Shown here one piece after another: positions 62,442 through 64,000 of a DNA stretch of 64,000 nucleotides; positions within the stretch are counted from its first letter, which is position 1, and every line of letters begins with the position of its first letter. Source of the stretch: Sporobolomyces roseus (taxonomy: Eukaryota; Basidiomycota; Microbotryomycetes; Sporidiobolales; Sporidiobolaceae); the NCBI GenBank assembly GCA_016617785.1, contig JADILM010000003.1, positions 1,674,001-1,738,000 on the forward strand, given 5' to 3'. A program made the translations under genes and the position numbers. The notes beneath the pieces were generated by a model. The model did not search any database, was not told the origin of the DNA, and worked only from the letters and a program-made list of their open reading frames with translations.

Positions 62442-64000
62442 ATGGCTTCGTCCGACTTCCGAGTGCTCTCCGAATCACCGCTGAATGCAGAGCCGCCTCT
62501 CCCGACTCTCGCGAAGGACTTCTTCACCCCCACCGAATCTGCATTTCACCGAAATCATGGCGAAATTCTGAAGAAAGATGTGGAGACGTACCGACTTGTA
62601 ATCTCGTCAGAGCTCGAGGGAACAGAGATGAGGAATGTGCTGGAATTTCGAGATATCAAAGGATTCAGTAGAGTCGATGTCAATGCCAGCATGAGTTGTG
62701 CTGGGAATCGAAGGTCAGAGATGAACGAGGAGAAAGAAGTCGAAGGGTTACAATGGGGTGGGAGGTGAGCACATCGGATCGTCGTTGCCATAGGAGAACG
62801 AAGCTGAATTGAATCTCGCGAACTTTGCAGCGCGATCTTCAACTCCCTCTTCGCCGGGCCACTCTTGAGAGACGTCTTGAGCTCTGTAGGCATCAAGCTG
62901 GACGAACTCGAGAAGCGAGATGATGTCGACAAGCTACACCTACATTTCGAAACGACTCAAAAGTGCGAAGATGCAGAGTTTTACGGCTCCTCGCTGCCTG
63001 TACGAATGGCTTTGTGAGTCTCTCACACGCGACCTACGGATCACTGCTAACGACCTCGCGTGTTTTCAGGGATCCTGAGCGACCCGTACTTCTCGCAACG
63101 CACATGAACGGAGTACCTTTGAACGAGAAACACGGAAAACCGTGTCGCCTCGTAGCTCCGGGCATCATAGGAGCTCGCTCAGTGAAGTGGCTCGAGCGAA
63201 TAGTGCTGAGAGATCGACCTGTAAGTTTTCGCTTTCTTCCCTCGAATCGAATCTTCGAATTGACGAGTCATCTTTTTACAGTCTGACAACTTCTACATGA
63301 CTCGAGACTGCAAGCTTTGCCCTGCTTCTCTGATTCAACTCATGCTGATGATCCATCGATCACAGACAAGATTCTGCCGCCTGAAGCGACTCCAGAAACG
63401 AAGGAAGAGTACTTGAAGAAAGTCGAGCCGCTGATGGAACTGCCGCTCAATTCGGAGATCTGTGAGCCTGCTGACGGTTCAAATGTCGAGCTCGGCGGCG
63501 CCAAGTCGATTCGGGTTCGAGGATATGCTCTCGGCTCTCACGGTAAGTCAGCCCACTCCTCCCAAAGCAACTCTGAACTGACTCTCTGTGCCCTCTCAGG
63601 TACACCTATTCAGTCCGTCAATATCGCTCTAATTCCCTTACCTCTACCTTCTACCCCTTCTCAACCCGACACTTCTGCTGCATCTCCCGGAACCGACTTA
63701 CCTCATCCCGAACAACATCAAATCCGACTCTTCGCAAACTCGCTCTCAAGCAATCAATGGACGCAAGCGAGACTCGAGGATCACTTGTCGCATGGGGAGG
63801 GAGGGGGCTCGTTGGAGAAGAATTGGGGCTGGACGCTGTTCTCTGCCTCTGTCGAAATTCCGAAAGAGCTTTCAGAACGAACAGGAGAAAGAGAGACGAA
63901 AGTCGCCCTCGTCGCTTATGCAGGTGAGTCTGAACCGTCTTGAAGTCTACCTCTCTGATGGTTTGGCTGAACAACCCTCTTTCGTCGCAGTCGACATCAA
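62442..64000 (+). CDS. Sulfite oxidase-family enzyme (unit 6 copy, cut by window end)
   Basis: Complete up to the first ten bases of exon 7 (63991-64000); by the unit period its stop should fall 88 bp past the window. No disabling change in the visible part. Confidence 0.84.

Larger units (their letters stand above)
35536..64000 (+). repeat. Head-to-tail tandem array of a 3,653-bp gene-bearing unit
   Basis: Unit starts at 35536, 39189, 50018, 53680, 57333 and 60986. Period is 3,653 bp, except unit 2 (plus a 7,173-bp transposon and 3-bp target duplication) and unit 3 (3,662 bp because of a 9-bp duplication). The left edge is sharp: 35535 and leftward is unique, while the same unit bases at 39189 are preceded by Stealth-gene sequence. 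The array runs off the right edge. Each unit holds a sulfite oxidase gene, a four-pass membrane protein gene and a 3' fragment of a Stealth-type gene. Copies differ at only a handful of positions. Confidence 0.98.
60986..64000 (+). repeat. Array unit 6, cut by the window end
   Basis: 3,015 bp visible; the window ends ten bases into the last sulfite oxidase exon. Confidence 0.95.

Noticed and set aside
35536..64000. Array could be an assembly artefact
   Set aside because: Units differ by private substitutions, a 9-bp duplication and a 7.2 kb insertion with a correct target duplication, which a simple duplication of reads would not produce. Exact copy number still needs read support.
1..64000. 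CRISPR arrays, rRNA, tRNA or bacterial operon features
   Set aside because: No direct-repeat/spacer pattern, rRNA or tRNA sequence was seen; the gene structure is eukaryotic. Small structured RNAs cannot be excluded by eye.

Overview
This 64 kb window is nuclear DNA of a fungus, most likely a basidiomycete yeast of the Pucciniomycotina (red-yeast type). That assignment is an inference. It rests on dense genes with many short (about 50-70 nt) GT-AG introns, gene families typical of fungi (Far11, Mex67, Crk1/Ime2-type kinase, Sdd3-like protease), roughly balanced GC with many TCGA-rich stretches, and a basidiomycete-style CACTA transposase. There is no sign of prokaryotic organisation, and no rRNA, tRNA or CRISPR was recognised.

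Positions 1-35,423 are an ordinary single-copy gene block. In order it holds: the 3' part of a Rab escort protein (+); a large M16 metalloprotease like yeast Sdd3 (-); an aldehyde dehydrogenase whose reading frame needs a 7-nt microexon (-); a TDP2-like endonuclease/exonuclease/phosphatase protein (-); an Ime2/Crk1-type kinase with a long disordered tail (-); an unrecognised coiled-coil protein with a C-terminal membrane segment (-); the mRNA export receptor Mex67 (-); a Loa1-like acyltransferase (+); an unrecognised single-pass membrane protein (+); mitoribosomal uS8 (-); a small mitochondrial membrane protein (+); the STRIPAK subunit Far11/STRIP1 (-); and a multidomain ankyrin-DysF-FYVE-RING protein (+).

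Positions 35,536-64,000, and on past the window, are a head-to-tail tandem array of a 3,653-bp unit. Five complete units (one of them interrupted) and about 83% of a sixth are visible, and they differ by only a few bases. Each unit carries a complete seven-exon sulfite oxidase gene (+), a complete three-exon four-pass membrane protein gene (-) that diverges from it across a ~0.5 kb promoter region, and the 3' end of a Stealth-type (GlcNAc-1-phosphotransferase-like) gene (-) cut at the unit junction. The breakpoint lies inside the Stealth gene, so only the copy at the far right end of the array, outside this window, can carry the whole gene.

Unit 2 is split by a 7,173-bp CACTA-type DNA transposon (40,590-47,762) with 405-bp terminal inverted repeats (404/405 identical) and a 3-bp AAA target duplication. 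It encodes an intact Tnp2-type transposase (four exons, 1,054 aa), a convergent 547-aa protein of unknown family (four exons), and probably an 87-aa two-exon protein between them. Both large genes start just inside the inverted repeats. The element sits 58 bp upstream of the second sulfite oxidase ATG and separates that copy from its normal upstream region.

The main points for follow-up are the sulfite oxidase amplification, the young and apparently complete transposon inside it, non-canonical splicing (GC-AG introns and a 7-nt microexon), and the multidomain FYVE-RING protein.
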